Shown: positions 46,111-57,799, counted from the stretch's first letter. The stretch: 64,000 nt of DNA from Cordilura impudica (GCA_963682025.1 OY821519.1:95252585-95316584), one strand, 5' to 3'. Program-made: numbers and translations. Notes: generated by a model not told the origin, from the sequence alone.

Positions 46111-46524
46111 AAAAATTTATGAATATTTATATGAGCGTAAAGGTATTTTTTATCAATTTTTGCAATTCACAATTCAACACAGAGCATCTGCTATATAATT
46201 TAAATCATTCGCATTAACAGGGTGTAACGAATTATTATAAATATTTTATTTTATTTAATTTCATATATTTTTAAAACAGATTAAACATAGATTTTATTAT
46301 TCTCAGCTTCTCCTCCATATAAACTATAACTATGCCAATTTTCATATTCCTCCATGCCCGCATATTGCTTAAAAAGGGAACTAAAAATTTACCTTCACCT
46401 TTTAATATATAGATTATTCAAAAGCTTTATTTTTAAGTTATGAAAAATATAATTATTTAGAATTGAATTGTAATAGTAATAAGTTTTTCTATTTTTATTT
46501 CACTGCCATATGTATTTTCTGTAT

Positions 46525-46582
46525 TAATTAAGCCCAAATGGCTTGTAATCTATTATGAACAAATAAATAAATTAAATAACTA
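46525..46582 (+). mobile_element. Likely LINE 3' tail
   Basis: TTAAGCCCAAATGGCTTGTA then ATTATGAACAAATAAATAAA. Same layout as the tail at 6.14 kb. Confidence 0.5.
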
Positions 46583-46591
46583 AAATTTACC

Positions 46592-47050
46592 GTATGGGGT
46601 TAATTTTTAAACTTCTGATTAATAGCTGAAATAAACACATACAAACCCAATTTGACCGAGATCTATATGATAATTTCATTCCTATGGCGATTTGAATCGA
46701 TCCCATAGGGGTCATTTGTATTGGGACTAGGTGTGAACATGCACTGTTTTCCACCAATTTCAATTACATTCGTCCTATGGCCGATAGAAATTCATATACC
46801 ACATTTCATCAAAATATATTCATATTTGCGACTTTTAGTTTGATGAAAAGGTTTACATGGACATACAAACGGATGGACAGACGAACAGAGGGACAGACGA
46901 ACAGACAGACGGATAGACGATCGGTATAATAAAAGATATTTAAAGTGATTCTGAGTCGATCGATATAATAAAAGATATTTAAATATCTAATATTTTTGGT
47001 AGTTACTAACATCAGCACCAACTCATTATACCCTGACCAAATAGTGTGTT
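46592..47050 (-). mobile_element. INE-1-like element, family 1, partial
   Basis: Minus strand with degenerate 5' end (TATTTGGTCAGGGTATAATG), GGTAGTTACTAAC in complement, a duplicated GATCGGTATAATAAAAGATA phrase (46919 and 46958), a GACAGACG-type tract 46870-46915, and the CAAACCCAATTTGACCGAGA box. Lacks the 3' hairpin. Confidence 0.75.
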
Positions 47051-48713
47051 TTTTTATCGATAATTTCATTTTTACGATATTTTGTAATCACTATAGTCTA
47101 GGCGTATGAGCTTCACAAATAAAAAACAAAATATTAATCATACGCCGTTGTATTTACTGGAATAAACTAATGTAAACTTTTGTAAATGTGCTATTTTGAA
47201 AACGATATAAACAAGACAAATCCATTTACCAATATATTTAATAAGTATATATAAAATTTGTAATTTTTTTAAAATAAATTTATAAATATACTTAAAGGTG
47301 AATTAAACATATATGTCTGTATTGGTAAACGTCTGCATTTGCGAAAATAATGATACGTCACGTTCAATTTTACAAAATGAAAATTGAAATAAAAATTTCT
47401 CACTTCATTCCCGATATATAAACAATCTACCACCACATTCACATACTCATATCCAGTAAACTTTGCATAGAGTCAGACAGCCAGTCTCATCATATAAAGG
47501 TATAACAGTTCACTGTCTATGAAAGGACAAACAGTGTTTGTTTGTTTACCTATGCCTGTTAATGTAAATATGTATGTGATGTATGCAATGCAGAGATACA
47601 AAAAAAGTTACACGTTTTAATTAATTTCTGAAATATGAAAACTTAATTTCAATTATGACTAGTTCATGAAGTACATACATATATTTTTATGTGTATGTGT
47701 TTAAGCAAACATATACATATTAAAATATATAATTTTCACCATTTGTTTTGAGATCAGAAAAAAATCAATAGGTAATTAAGAAGGAAAAAATGTATCAATT
47801 TCAATGATTCAATCAGGGCAAAGGTAAAGCAAAATTTACCATCATGTGCTGCCTGAGTAACAAGTAATGAGCAATTATCATACATCATTTTTATTAGGAA
47901 GTTGTCACAATTGCCACGACACCATTTCTTAAATATGTCATTTGCAAATAAATACCAAACATCCAATCGATATATCCTCTTTGGTTGATAAACTTTTGTT
48001 CATGTGTGCAATTTCTTCATTAATTTTTAAGGAAATAGAATGAAACAAAGGAAAATCCGATTGGAGGTAAGCTTTTCCAGAGATTTTCGTTTATAATGCT
48101 GAGATATTTAAAATACTGGCTCTGACTAAAAACAAAAACTTTCGAGCCTCTTGTAACTAATTTATTCTTTAGCGAAATATATGCCACATGATGCTACTAA
48201 ATATTTCTGATTAATTCTGAAAATATTAACACACTTTTGATTAAAATTAGCCCTTTTTTAGTGAGTTTACAAAAGAGAAATGACTCACAATCAGAAGAAT
48301 TGATTTTAGGCACTACATTAAAGTAGATAGATTTCTTAGACCAAAAAATTTGTTTCAAATGCACCACTCCTAAATGAAAATTTGTTTTTTTTTTTTTTTT
48401 TGAAGATGATTCCCAAAAAAAATTTTTTTTTTGTTTTTTCAAATTTTTTACATTTCTTCCAACGAAACTATATACAAATCGCTACTTCAAAATACGGATG
48501 TTGTAAGTGAAATTAATTGGTTCTGAGATTATTAAATATTCATAATAAACTTCGCACGCTCTTGCTAGTGGTATTATCAGTTTCTTCCCAAATCTTATAA
48601 CTTCCCAAATATTCAGCATGCATTTTATCGTACGTCACAAAATGTTATGGTCCTGAACAAGTATTTTGAAAAAACGAATTCAATTGAGAAAATAACTGTA
48701 AAAGTAATGGATA
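47051..48713. other. AT-rich spacer, no gene seen
   Basis: A small palindromic pair CTAGGCGTATGAG / TCATACGCC at 47099-47148 is reminiscent of MITE D. T and A homopolymers at 48386-48440. No supported gene. Confidence 0.4.
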
Positions 48714-48935
48714 ATGACATCGGAAAAAGATTTTTCGTCAGATGATGAAATTTCGGATCCTTCCTTTAATATTGAGGAGAATGGCGAGTTATTTAGCAGC
48801 CGTTCGAGAATTCTTACCAATTCAAATGAGAAACTAAGTTCTAATAGTTCCGATGTAGAGACAACTTCAAGCGGTGGTATGTGTATTTCCTCAAATAAGA
48901 TACGAAAAAGTGAATGCGAAGCTATATGTGAATAG
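48714..48935 (+). CDS. Unidentified acidic ORF, probably a transposon gene fragment
   Basis: 73 codons, Met at 48714, rich in Ser, Asp and Glu (EKDFSSDDEISDPSFN, SSNSSDVETTSSGG), ending KIRKSECEAICE. Composition is like the acidic leaders found ahead of transposon proteins here (3.4 kb). Downstream, 48936-49200 has coding-like basic words (ERCEYHAKRAKEKNYFV in another frame) broken by stops. I do not recognise a family, and the ORF could be a remnant. Confidence 0.3.
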   Translation: MTSEKDFSSDDEISDPSFNIEENGELFSSRSRILTNSNEKLSSNSSDVETTSSGGMCISSNKIRKSECEAICE

Positions 48936-49434
48936 AAAGGAGTGGAAAGATGCGAATACCATGCAAAAAGAGCGAAAGAAAAGAACTATTTTGTACACAG
49001 TGTGATTGAGCGACATTTAAGACATTAAGAGCTTTCAAGTCAAAGATGGATAGAAAAGATCTCAAAAATTTTTCGTTAAAAGCAGAAGCACTGAATTTTG
49101 ACTGTATTCCATTCGGTAAAATTGAATATATTAAATATTATAATACAAGCATTTATCAAAGCGGTTATAAAGTGTCACGTGGTAAAAAGGTTGATTTACA
49201 AAAATGTTAAAAAAAAAATTTGCAACGCATAATAGGGGAGACAACCTATAACTTCTTTCAAATAAAATTATCAATATTAGAAGCCAAAAAACTTGATGTC
49301 CTATTTTGACACAGACATTGATCGGAATTCTTATGAAGAATTATTCAAAAATACATACATAACATTGTTCACATACATATTATTAAAGAATTATTAAATT
49401 TTTGTTTTAATTTTATTTTTCCTTGAATAAAGAA

Positions 49435-49802
49435 TCTATAATATTAATAGGCTAGGCGATTTCTTGTGACCGATGTTTCGTTCTACCATTTTATACTGAT
49501 TTTGACCAAACGTATATTGCTCGAAAGGTATTTCTTTAAGGCTATTTTCCAGATTTACAGATTTTTAAATTTTTGCCTTTATTTTGAGTAAATTGCATTT
49601 AAAGTTGCTACTAACACATAAATAAAATTATACATATGCTATGTGTGTGTTTATTAAATTTGTTAATGTGTTTGCCAATGAGTGTGTTATCTTCATTCAC
49701 AACAATAATGAACCACAAAACTGTTGGTTTGTGAATTGGCTAAGTTGAGAAATAAAGTTGCCTAGAAATTGCACTCGAATTTCGAGCGCTGCAGTCTGCT
49801 AG
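49435..49802 (+). mobile_element. Helitron-like element A6 (368 bp, best copy)
   Basis: A|TCTATAATATTAATAGGCTA start, CGATTTCTTGTGACCGATGT, stem CTCGA-ATT-TCGAG at 49773-49785, then CGCTGCAGTCTGCTAG|T. Both ends obey the Helitron rules (TC…CTRR, A/T target). Non-coding. Confidence 0.88.
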
Positions 49803-49921
49803 TTTGTATAATTTCTCTTAGTTAATTAACTATGTCTTTTTTTTTAATATCTATTGGCTTTTATAAAAAGTTTCCTTCAGATTTTATCACAAAATTTCGC
49901 AATTTTCATTTATCAAATTAT

Positions 49922-52683
49922 ATATGGGGGATTTCATGTCAAGTGCACCAACTTTTGAAACCGATGTCATCCGATCGGGATGAAATTTGCACCAAGGTTA
50001 GTCCTATTGGATAGTAGTTTAGACACAAGATCGGTCCAGATATCTCTGAGTTAGAGGGGATCAAAATTTGACATTTTGGCCAAACAGGTGTTTTTTCTCA
50101 TCCATGTAACTTATTACCTATTGTTTTTAGAAAATTTTCTCCCAAATAGTTTATATAGCTATTTCTTCAATATTTCGGAAAAAAATACTTAAAAAAAAAA
50201 AAATTTGTAGACTTTTTTTTTTGCTAAATTAAAGCATTTTTTGCCTTTATTTTCAAAAAGGGCGTTTTTTTTTTTTTTTTTTTTTTCATAAAAAAGCTTA
50301 GGATTTTTCCTTTAAGAGCTTTTTGGTCGCTTAGTGGGATGGGAGTGGGATATCTATCAAAATTAATGGTTTGTAACTCAAGACAACGGTTTTTCAATTT
50401 TTCACAAATGCACTTTTTTGAATTTTTTCCTATTTATGTCTAAAACCTTATAAATAAAACTTATACTGCGAAACTAGACAAACTAAACTTTCCGAAGGTA
50501 TATAACATACCTAACTAAAATTTTATACCCTCGATACTGTAATACCCAGAATATGTTAACCTCAGGAAAAAAATCGCTTTTTTTCTATAGAAATGTTGAA
50601 AAATTATTATTTTTTATTTATTTTTAATAATAATTAAATTAATGTCTAATAATAATAATATTGAAAATAAAAAATAAATAATTTATTAAAATTTAATCTT
50701 AATTGCATTAGATCCATTTATATCATAACTATTTTTATACTTAATTTATTGTAGCTGATGACGTATTTAAGTCTTGTAAATTTTTAAATACCCAATCTTT
50801 CATCCAGCTTTTTTGTCTCCTTTATTTAGTGCGTTTTTTTGTCACTCCTTTCTTGGCGTTACTAGGTTCAGCTGTTAATTTCGCTGCTTGTTTATTTGTT
50901 GTCTTTGGAAAGAAATCGCATTGAATAGAGGCAGAAAACTTTTTCGGTTTAAAATCATGGAATTGAGCGGTGCCATCGATTGTTACCGCAGCATCGAATC
51001 TGCTCTTCAGTGTTTTCAATGTTTCCTGATGATCCTCTTTGCTACTAAAAACTATTTTAGTTTCTTTACAATAACTCTCCCAATGAAATAAAGCAGTCGC
51101 ATCTAAGATGCGATCTTGATGAGAGCACTGGAGGCTATACTTCGCTGCATTTCTTTTAAGGTTTGCTCCAGTACCATCACATGCTCCTTTACCATGAGCA
51201 GTAGGATGAAAATGCCACTCAACTGGCATTCCAAAACCTTTTTCATGGGCCATAAGATTTGCCAAGTTACTTTTGTTTTTAAAATGTTGACGAGCTCCGT
51301 CCGAAACGTAGTAGTATTATCTTCTGGTACTCATAAACTGCAACGGTATCATGTTTTAAATCGTCGGATATGATTGCCATACTTTTGTGTTCCAGTTTTT
51401 CATCTTTCATGTAGTAAATAACTACTGTGAATATAGTTGCTTGGTCGTTATTGAAGTGGAATGCTTGTATGGCATCCTGAAGATCATATTTATAGTTTTC
51501 TGCGAAATCATATGAAATAACGAATTCCCCAGACTCAAATGTATCTTCAAATCCTTGAAGCATGACCATTACTCTTTGACTAAAAAGTCATGGGTTCTCA
51601 AGTTTAGCAATCCTGTACACATTTCTTCCACAAAATCATCCACATTTAAAATGATTGTTTTCAATGTGCATCTGTCAGTCTGAATCCAAGAATCAAATTT
51701 GACCTCCTCTATATATTCTCGATCTAGAGAGTTGATTAAATTTTCTTTGATGAATGTGGTTTTCGGGCAATTTGTACATTCACCTAAGTGGCAAGAAGTT
51801 GTTACATTAGGACACATAGTCAATTTAAGGCAATCGCGGTAATCGTGTAAATCTTCTTCCGAATCATCTGTTAAATACTTTAAGTTGATTTCCTTCAACA
51901 TCAGTTTAACATTTTCATGGTAAATGCAAACGCATACTGTGTGAGTTTCGCTGCTTTCTGCCAAAACGCAATGTTTTGTCCTCATTTGGGTAAATTTCGT
52001 GAAGCCAATTTTAACATCCTCGTGTTCAGATTGAAATATTGCAAATAATTGTTCAAGGTTACAGATAACTATTCTCTTCTGTTATGTTATGAAGGTATGT
52101 TACATACCTTCGGAAAGGTTAATTTGTCTAGTTTCTCAGTATAAGTTTTATTTGTAAGGTTTTTCACACAAATAGGAAAAAATTCAAAATAGTGCGTTTG
52201 TGAAAAATTGAAAAACCGTTGTCTTGAGTTACAAAACATTTATTTTGATAGATATCCCACTCCCATCCCACTAAGCGACCAAAAAGCTCTTAAAGGAAAA
52301 ATCCTAAGCTTTCTTATGAAAAAAAATGCCCTTTTTGAAAATAAAGGCAAAAAATGCTTTAATTTAGCAAAAAAAAAAAGTCTACAAATTTTTTTTTTTT
52401 TTAAAGTATTTTTTTCCGAAATATTGAAGAAATAGCTATCTAAACTATTTGGGAGGAAATTTTCTAAGAACAATAGGTAATAAGTTACATGGATGAGAAA
52501 AAACACCTGTTTGGCCAAAATGTCAAATTTTGATCCCCTCTAACTCAGAGAGATCTGGACCGATCTTATTGAAAAATTGTGTCTAAACTACTATCCAATA
52601 GGACTAACCTTGGTGCAAATTTTATCCCGATCGGAAGACATCGGTTTCAAAAGTTGGTGCGCTTGACATGAAACCCCCCATAT
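49922..52683. mobile_element. DNA transposon with ~590-bp terminal inverted repeats (T2)
   Basis: Left arm 49922-50512 and right arm 52094-52683 are inverted copies that begin TATATGGGGGATTTCATGTC and pass through CACCAACTTTTGAAACCGAT, TCCAATAGGACTAACC (complement), ACACCTGTTTGGCCAAAATG and CTTATACTGAGAAACTAGAC to CTTTCCGAAGGTATGTAACA. The arms are very alike, which suggests a fairly young or gene-converted element. The centre holds a minus-strand gene relic. The target is TA-rich and the duplication is ambiguous (TA or ATA). The right side lies directly against Helitron B4. Confidence 0.92.
50822..52090 (-). pseudogene. Frameshifted gene of transposon T2 (DFAENY family)
   Basis: From the right arm inward: KRIVICNLEQLFAIFQ, EDVKIGFTKFTQMR (52085-51985), then CVLAESSETHTVCVCIYHEN, LTMCPNVTTSCHLGEC-TNCP (Cys-rich), LNLRTHDFLVKE (stop near 51570), frameshift, FVISYDFAENYKYDLQDAIQ, ISDDLKHDTVAVYEY, frameshift near 51320, YVSDGARQHFKNKSNLANL, VEWHFHPTAHGKGACDG and a Lys-rich C-terminus ending at 50822. 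DFAENY / ISDDLxHDT / SDGAxxxxKN / HGKxxCDG is the signature of a widely repeated arthropod and Hydra predicted-protein type. The spaced acidic residues suggest an RNase-H-fold transposase, but I infer that. Two single-base frameshifts and a missing N-terminus make this copy non-functional. ORFs on the plus strand are shadows. Confidence 0.75.
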
Positions 52684-52689
52684 ATAAAA

Positions 52690-53340
52690 TTCATTTTCTG
52701 TTTGTTTGTTTGGTTGTTTGACCGCTATACAAATTTTTATTTTTCATCGGATTTTTCTGAAATTTGGTACACACGATCGTCGTACTCCAGGTAAGGTCGC
52801 CTACTTACACGCCCACTTTTGATGTAAAATTCATTTTCTGTTTTTTGGTATATTTGTTCGCTGCACAAATTTAACTTTTGAACGGATTTCTCTGAAATTT
52901 TGTGCATATACTTCTTACCGGCCACGCCTACTTTTACGCCCACTTTTTCCACATAATTCATTTTCTGTTTTTTGGTATATTTATTCGCTATACAAATTTT
53001 TATTTTTCAACGGATTTCTCTGAAGTTTGGTACGCACGATCTCTGTACTCCAGCAAAGATCACCGTACTTCTTAAGAGCGACGCCTACTTTTACTCCCAC
53101 TTTTTCCATATAAATAATTTTCTGTTTTTTGGTACATTTTGCCCTATGGAAATTTGTGTTTTTCAAGGGCTTTCTCCGAAAATTAGTACATATTCCAGAG
53201 AAGGTCACCATATCGCTTTTAACAGCCACGCCTACCTTTACGCCCATTTTTTTTATAAAATTAATTTTCTGTTGTTTGGTATATTTGTTCGCTACACAGA
53301 TTTTACATTTTTCAACGGATTTTTCTGAAATTTGGTACAC
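52690..53340. repeat. 127-157-bp tandem repeat in Helitron B4
   Basis: The phrase (C/A)ATTTTCTGTTT recurs at 52692, 52832, 52959, 53116 and 53263. Each unit carries the Helitron-family phrase 'gaaatttggtacacac'. ORFs on both strands here are by-products. Confidence 0.8.
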
Positions 53341-53591
53341 ACGGAAATAACTTCACGATGAACAAATTCCCCAAATTTAAAAAAGTTCCCAAAACAAATG
53401 AACAAGCTTCCCAATTTTTCTAAAAACTAAATAAAAAATGAACTTACTCCCCAAATTCATTCTTAAATATTTCCATATATTTATTTAATGAATTTTGTTA
53501 AATATTTATTTAAGTGAAAACTTGCATACTGATCTCAATATCTGTCCTGCAATAAACGCATTTAAAATCTGTATTCTTTTCAATAGCATCA

Positions 53592-53960
53592 TTTAGGTGC
53601 GCGGAAGCGGCGCGTGGACGTGGACGCGGAACACAGCTCAGCTATAATATCGGAATGAACTGAAAAATATATTTTGGCAATTAAAATAAGTCGACAACAA
53701 CTGCGTGGCAGCACGTGTGTGACAACTGCGGTTGACGACAACTGCGCGGCAGCACGGCTGTAGCTAACAAACGCGTGGAAGCGGCGCGAGGCCGCGACGC
53801 GCTCCCTGAGCACAGCTCAGCTAAAATATCGGAATGACCTGAAAAATATATTTTGGCGATTAAAATAAGTTGACAACAACAGCGCTGCAGCACGGGTGTG
53901 GCTGCTAAACGCGCGGAAGCGGCGCGCGTTTGCGGACGCGGAACACAGCTCAGTCAAAAG
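53592..53960. repeat. GC-rich tandem repeat block
   Basis: Units starting GCGGAAGCGGCGCG at 53601, 53775 (GTGGAAGCGGCGCG) and 53913, carrying GAACACAGCTCAGCTA, ATATCGGAATGAMCTGAAAA and CAACAACTGCGTGGCAGCAC. It is the most GC-rich stretch in the window and looks unlike its surroundings. Confidence 0.75.
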
Positions 53961-55050
53961 CGTTATGATAAATTTGATCTACGTATGTGCAATAATTACC
54001 TGTTGATCCAAATAGGCCACACATATACTATAAGCAGTTGCTTAAAGCAACCTTTCGGCACAATTTTAAACGTCGCATCCATTTTCCAACTTTGCAACAT
54101 CTACAAATTTGATGTCTCTGCTCAATGGTGATCACTTATCGAATGAAGTAATTCAATTTGTAAAAGTTCTGATTCCTCTAAATAAACTTAATAAACTTTA
54201 AAAAACCTTACAGCGGTTTCGCAGCTTAGTTTTGAAGCATTTTTGCTGTAGTGTCTTATAAAAGAACTTCTGATTTGAAAAAAATCAAAAAATTTTAAAT
54301 TGAAATAAAAAATGAATTTGTTCAAAAAATTTTAAATTGAAATAAAAAATGAATTTGTTCCCCCCAAAAAACGTAAACAATTTTGTCATCATGAACAAAC
54401 TCCCCAATCCCATACAAAATTTTTGGGGAGAAAGTTTATTTTTTTAGGAATGTGTTCATTGGGGACTAAGTACTCAGCGCCTGGTAAGCATAGTGAACCA
54501 ATTTTCAAGTCAAAGGCCTTTGGATCCCGGGCAAGACCGGGTAAAAACAGCTAGTTATATATGTATATCCAAAAGACTTTTTATCGTATGTTGGAAGTAA
54601 ATAAATTAGATTCAATCCAAAAATGGAGAGAATCTACAAGGCCATTTTGAAGATATTTTATGATATAGCTTTAAAATCGTCTCCTGAGAAGTGAAGTTTT
54701 GTTACATACGACAACTGTATTTTGAGGTACCGAAATGCCTTTCATGTGAAAAGTTTTTTTAGAAGCGCAGCTTAAGTTATATTGCACATGACCAGTAATA
54801 TCCGTATATTACAGATATGCACTAACAAATTTTAATTTTAAGGGGATTTGTAGGTAGATGTTAAAATTTTTTAAGATAAAAATAATAAATTGTAATATCT
54901 ATTCAATTTAAGCGCATTTGCTTGGATTTTAGCTAAATTTTTCTATATTTGAAACATGATCATTTTCGGTATCAAAAATTTCATTTTGTCAAGGACATTT
55001 TTAAGAAATTAATCTAAATTTAATTAAAATTAATAATGCCTCAATTGAAA

Positions 55051-55115
55051 CAACTAAGACTGTTAAATTCGGGTGTGCCGAATCTTTGATACCCTTCACT
55101 AGTATTCTAAACACA
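55051..55115 (-). mobile_element. INE-1-like family 2, 3' end fragment
   Basis: CAACTAAGACTGTTAAATTC, hairpin ATTCGGGTGTGCCGAAT and GATACCCTTCACTAGT. Confidence 0.65.
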
Positions 55116-55346
55116 ATATTATAACCAAGGTTCCCAACACAAAGAAACAGAAAATGTTAGATTTCAAATTATTTTTAAAATTGATTTTTAAAATATATTG
55201 ATTTATAAAAATTAACAGAAATGTTAGGTATTTTCGTATTTTTTTAATTGAAAGCCATTATTAAATGCAATGAGCATAAATGTAAACATATACAATTACG
55301 AGCATGTTTTTTTTTTGTTTGTTTAACAGCGATTCATACACATTTT

Positions 55347-55670
55347 TATACCCTAAACCACTATGTGGTCAAGGTATAATGAGTTTGTTCTTATGTTTGT
55401 AACTACCAAAAATATTTGACCTAGACTCATATTTTATTATACCGATCGATTCAGAATCCGTTTCTGATTTTGCAAGAAATAAGTGGCTTTACCAGATAAG
55501 GTCAGGATCGGTCATATTTCGACAAATTCCCTATATAAATATAGCCTTTGATATGAACTTTTTCAGATCTGCAGGAAAATAAATAAATAATAATTCCACT
55601 CAGATTTGGTATAGTTTGAGCTAAGGCCAATTATCTAGACGCATGCTATAAGGTATCAATTATCTTACTT
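55347..55670 (+). mobile_element. INE-1-like element, family 1, internally deleted
   Basis: TATACCCTAAACCACTATGT start, GGTATAATGAGTTTGTTCTT, GATCGATTCAGAATCCGTTT, then a jump past the TCCG tract to AAGTGGCTTTACCAGATAAG, and the end GCTATAAGGTATCAATTATC-TTACTT. Confidence 0.75.
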
Positions 55671-55809
55671 TTTTGGCTTGTATTGTTTTTTCGTGTACAA
55701 AAATAACAAGCAAATACATTATGCACTAGACTTGTCGCACAATATTTTTTTTTAAATGATATACATCCGCTGTCTAAAATATGAGGTTTGCTGTTATAAA
55801 TGCGGTCTC

Positions 55810-56335
55810 CATTTTTTAGCTCGATCCTACGGTGCCTTCTGGTGCCTAGTGGGGCCCAAAGTACCCGAAGTGTGTTTATATGAGGAAAATATGACTTTTT
55901 TAAGATTTTGCGAAAATCTCGTTCTACAGGTTAATTTTATCAACAAGTTTTTATATGAAATAATTTCAGTATTGAATTTTCTTTCAAAAAACTATATAAC
56001 TACAAAATCGAATAAAATCTCGCCAAGATATAGTAAATGCCCCAGATCACTTTTGTGCCAAGGAACACTAGGTCATGAGATTTGAAGTCACTTTTTTCAA
56101 CTTTGAGAAATTGATCAAAGCCAAAGTTTTTTTTTTGTCCCTATACTTATAAGCACTCAGACGGGAAGTATTGTTTTATTACCACATTGTTAACCTATTG
56201 CGCCATGAGACCGAAAATGGGTAATTTTTTTTATAAAGTTTTGAAAACTCATTTTTCAAGTTTTTAAAGATTTTCTTAAAGAAAATTTAAAATATGGATC
56301 TGCCACTTTAGGGTTTTCTTAAAAGTATCAATACA
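55810..56335 (+). mobile_element. Truncated relative of the inverted-repeat element T4
   Basis: GTGTTTATATGAGGAAAATA, TCGAATAAAATCTCGCCAAG, AAATGCCCCAGATCACTTTT, TATTACCACATTGTTAACCT and ATTGCGCCATGAGACCGAA match parts of both arms of the adjacent T4 element at about 80-90 percent by eye. It lies just outside T4's left target duplication. The ORF 55756-56085 is incidental. Confidence 0.65.
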
Positions 56336-56343
56336 GTACATAG

Positions 56344-57791
56344 TAGGGTGGCCCTTAATAAAAAAAAGTGTTCAAACTCTCGGTCAAACCCCCTAGAAAT
56401 ATGCGAATAGCAAAAAAACTGAGAAATACAAAGTTTTGGGCCAATCAGAAAACATTTGAAACGCGATTGAAAATTTTAAGTGTATTTATATGGGGAAAAT
56501 ATAACTTTTTTCAGATTTTGCGCAACTTCCGTTCTATAGTTTAATTCTTCCGAGAAGCAGTTTATTACCTTTGGGTTATTTGTGGGTATTCTTATTGTAT
56601 TTAGAAAAATATAGATAGTTTTTATACATCAAATAATTTTATAACAAAGTTGGTTAAAAGTTGTTTTAATTTATATTCGCGAGCAATAAGCAGATAATTG
56701 CACCAAAGATATATCACAATGGATTATTTTGATCCCGGGAGCACTGAAGACTTAAATAAATAAAAAATAGCTGAATTATTTTTCTTAAATTCGAAATAGT
56801 GGTTTCAACGAGTTTAATAGGAAAACTCGTTTTCCGTAATTTTTATTTAAAAATATCTTAAAATCCAAAGCTGGCCTTGGCAAATAATGGGTTAACGTTC
56901 TCGAATTTATTCCAAATTTTAGGAGCGGAAGTTCTACACATTTGGTTATTATATTTTAAGCATCGCATCTACAAATTCAACAGCACTTACAAAATATTTG
57001 AATTTTTTGAATAAATTGTCTTTTATTAGCTTGGGGTCATATGTGACCCCAATTACAAAAGGGTTAATGGAGTCATATTATCTTTTTACGAAACCCTAGG
57101 CTATTGAGATAAAATATAGCATTTAAAAGTAGAAAAATATTGAATTTTTGGTACAGAGTATTTAGAAAGAGTACATTTTCAGAATATTTTACTAAAATCC
57201 CATTTTTCTCGAAATCCGCAAAAATAAAATACTTGTAAAAAAAATTCTGGCTCAGGGATTTACTTAAAAGTTCACACAGTTAATCTGTGACGTGTGTTTA
57301 TCGAAACCCTAAAGTTCTAGATCCAGTTTTTTAAATTTGGTTTAAGAAAATTTTTTAAAACTTAAAAAAGGAGTTTTCAAAATTTTATCAAAAAAATTTC
57401 CCATATTCGGTCTCAATGCGCAATAGGTTACCCACGTGGTAATAAAACAATACTTCACATCTGAGTCCTTATAAGTATAGAAACCAAAAAGAAATTATGG
57501 CTTTAATCAATTTCTCAAAGTTGAAAAAAATCCCATCAAATTTCATGAGCTAGTTTTTTTTAGCACAAAATTGGTCTGGGGCATTTGCTATTTCTTGGCG
57601 ATATTTTATTCGATTTTGAAGTCTTGTAGCTTTTTGAAAGGATAATTTAATACTGATCCCGAATTATATGTTTTTTGATTGGCCCAAAAATTTGTATTTC
57701 TCAGTTTTTTTGCTATTCGCATATTTCTAGGGGGGTTTGACCGAGAGTTTTAACACTTTTTTTTCCCTCCCTATAATGAAGGGCCACCCTA
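56344..57791. mobile_element. Inverted-repeat DNA element T4 (1.45 kb)
   Basis: Ends TAGGGTGGCCCTTA and the complement GGGCCACCCTA are inverted, and the inverted similarity runs about 120 bases (GTGTTCAAACTCTCGGTCAA, ACCCCCTAGAAATATGCGAA, TAGCAAAAAAACTGAGAAAT, GGGCCAATCA). Flanking octamers are GTACATAG (56336-56343) and GTGCATAG (57792-57799), one mismatch, so an 8-bp target duplication. An 8-bp duplication fits hAT or P-type elements. No transposase ORF is visible. Confidence 0.8.
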
Positions 57792-57799
57792 GTGCATAG

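Larger units (their letters stand above)
52684..54554 (+). mobile_element. Helitron-like element B4
   Basis: The 3' end is hairpin CCCGGGCAAGACCGGG followed by TAAAAACAGCTAG|T (54551-54554). The 5' TC start is lost at the T2 junction. It begins with ATTCATTTTCTGTTTGTTTG and contains about four tandem 127-157-bp units (52690-53340), each with ATTTTCTGTTTTTTGGTATA, TTTTCAACGGATTTCTCTGA and CACGCCTACTTTTACGCCCA. Another insert with GAACAAATTCCCCAAATT and AACTCCCCAA words (53345-54475) splits the body. No Rep/helicase coding. Confidence 0.72.

Noticed and set aside
49435..49802. A-family Helitrons as tRNA-derived SINEs
   Set aside because: No A/B boxes and no A-rich tail. TC start, hairpin and CTAG end with A/T target fit a Helitron better.
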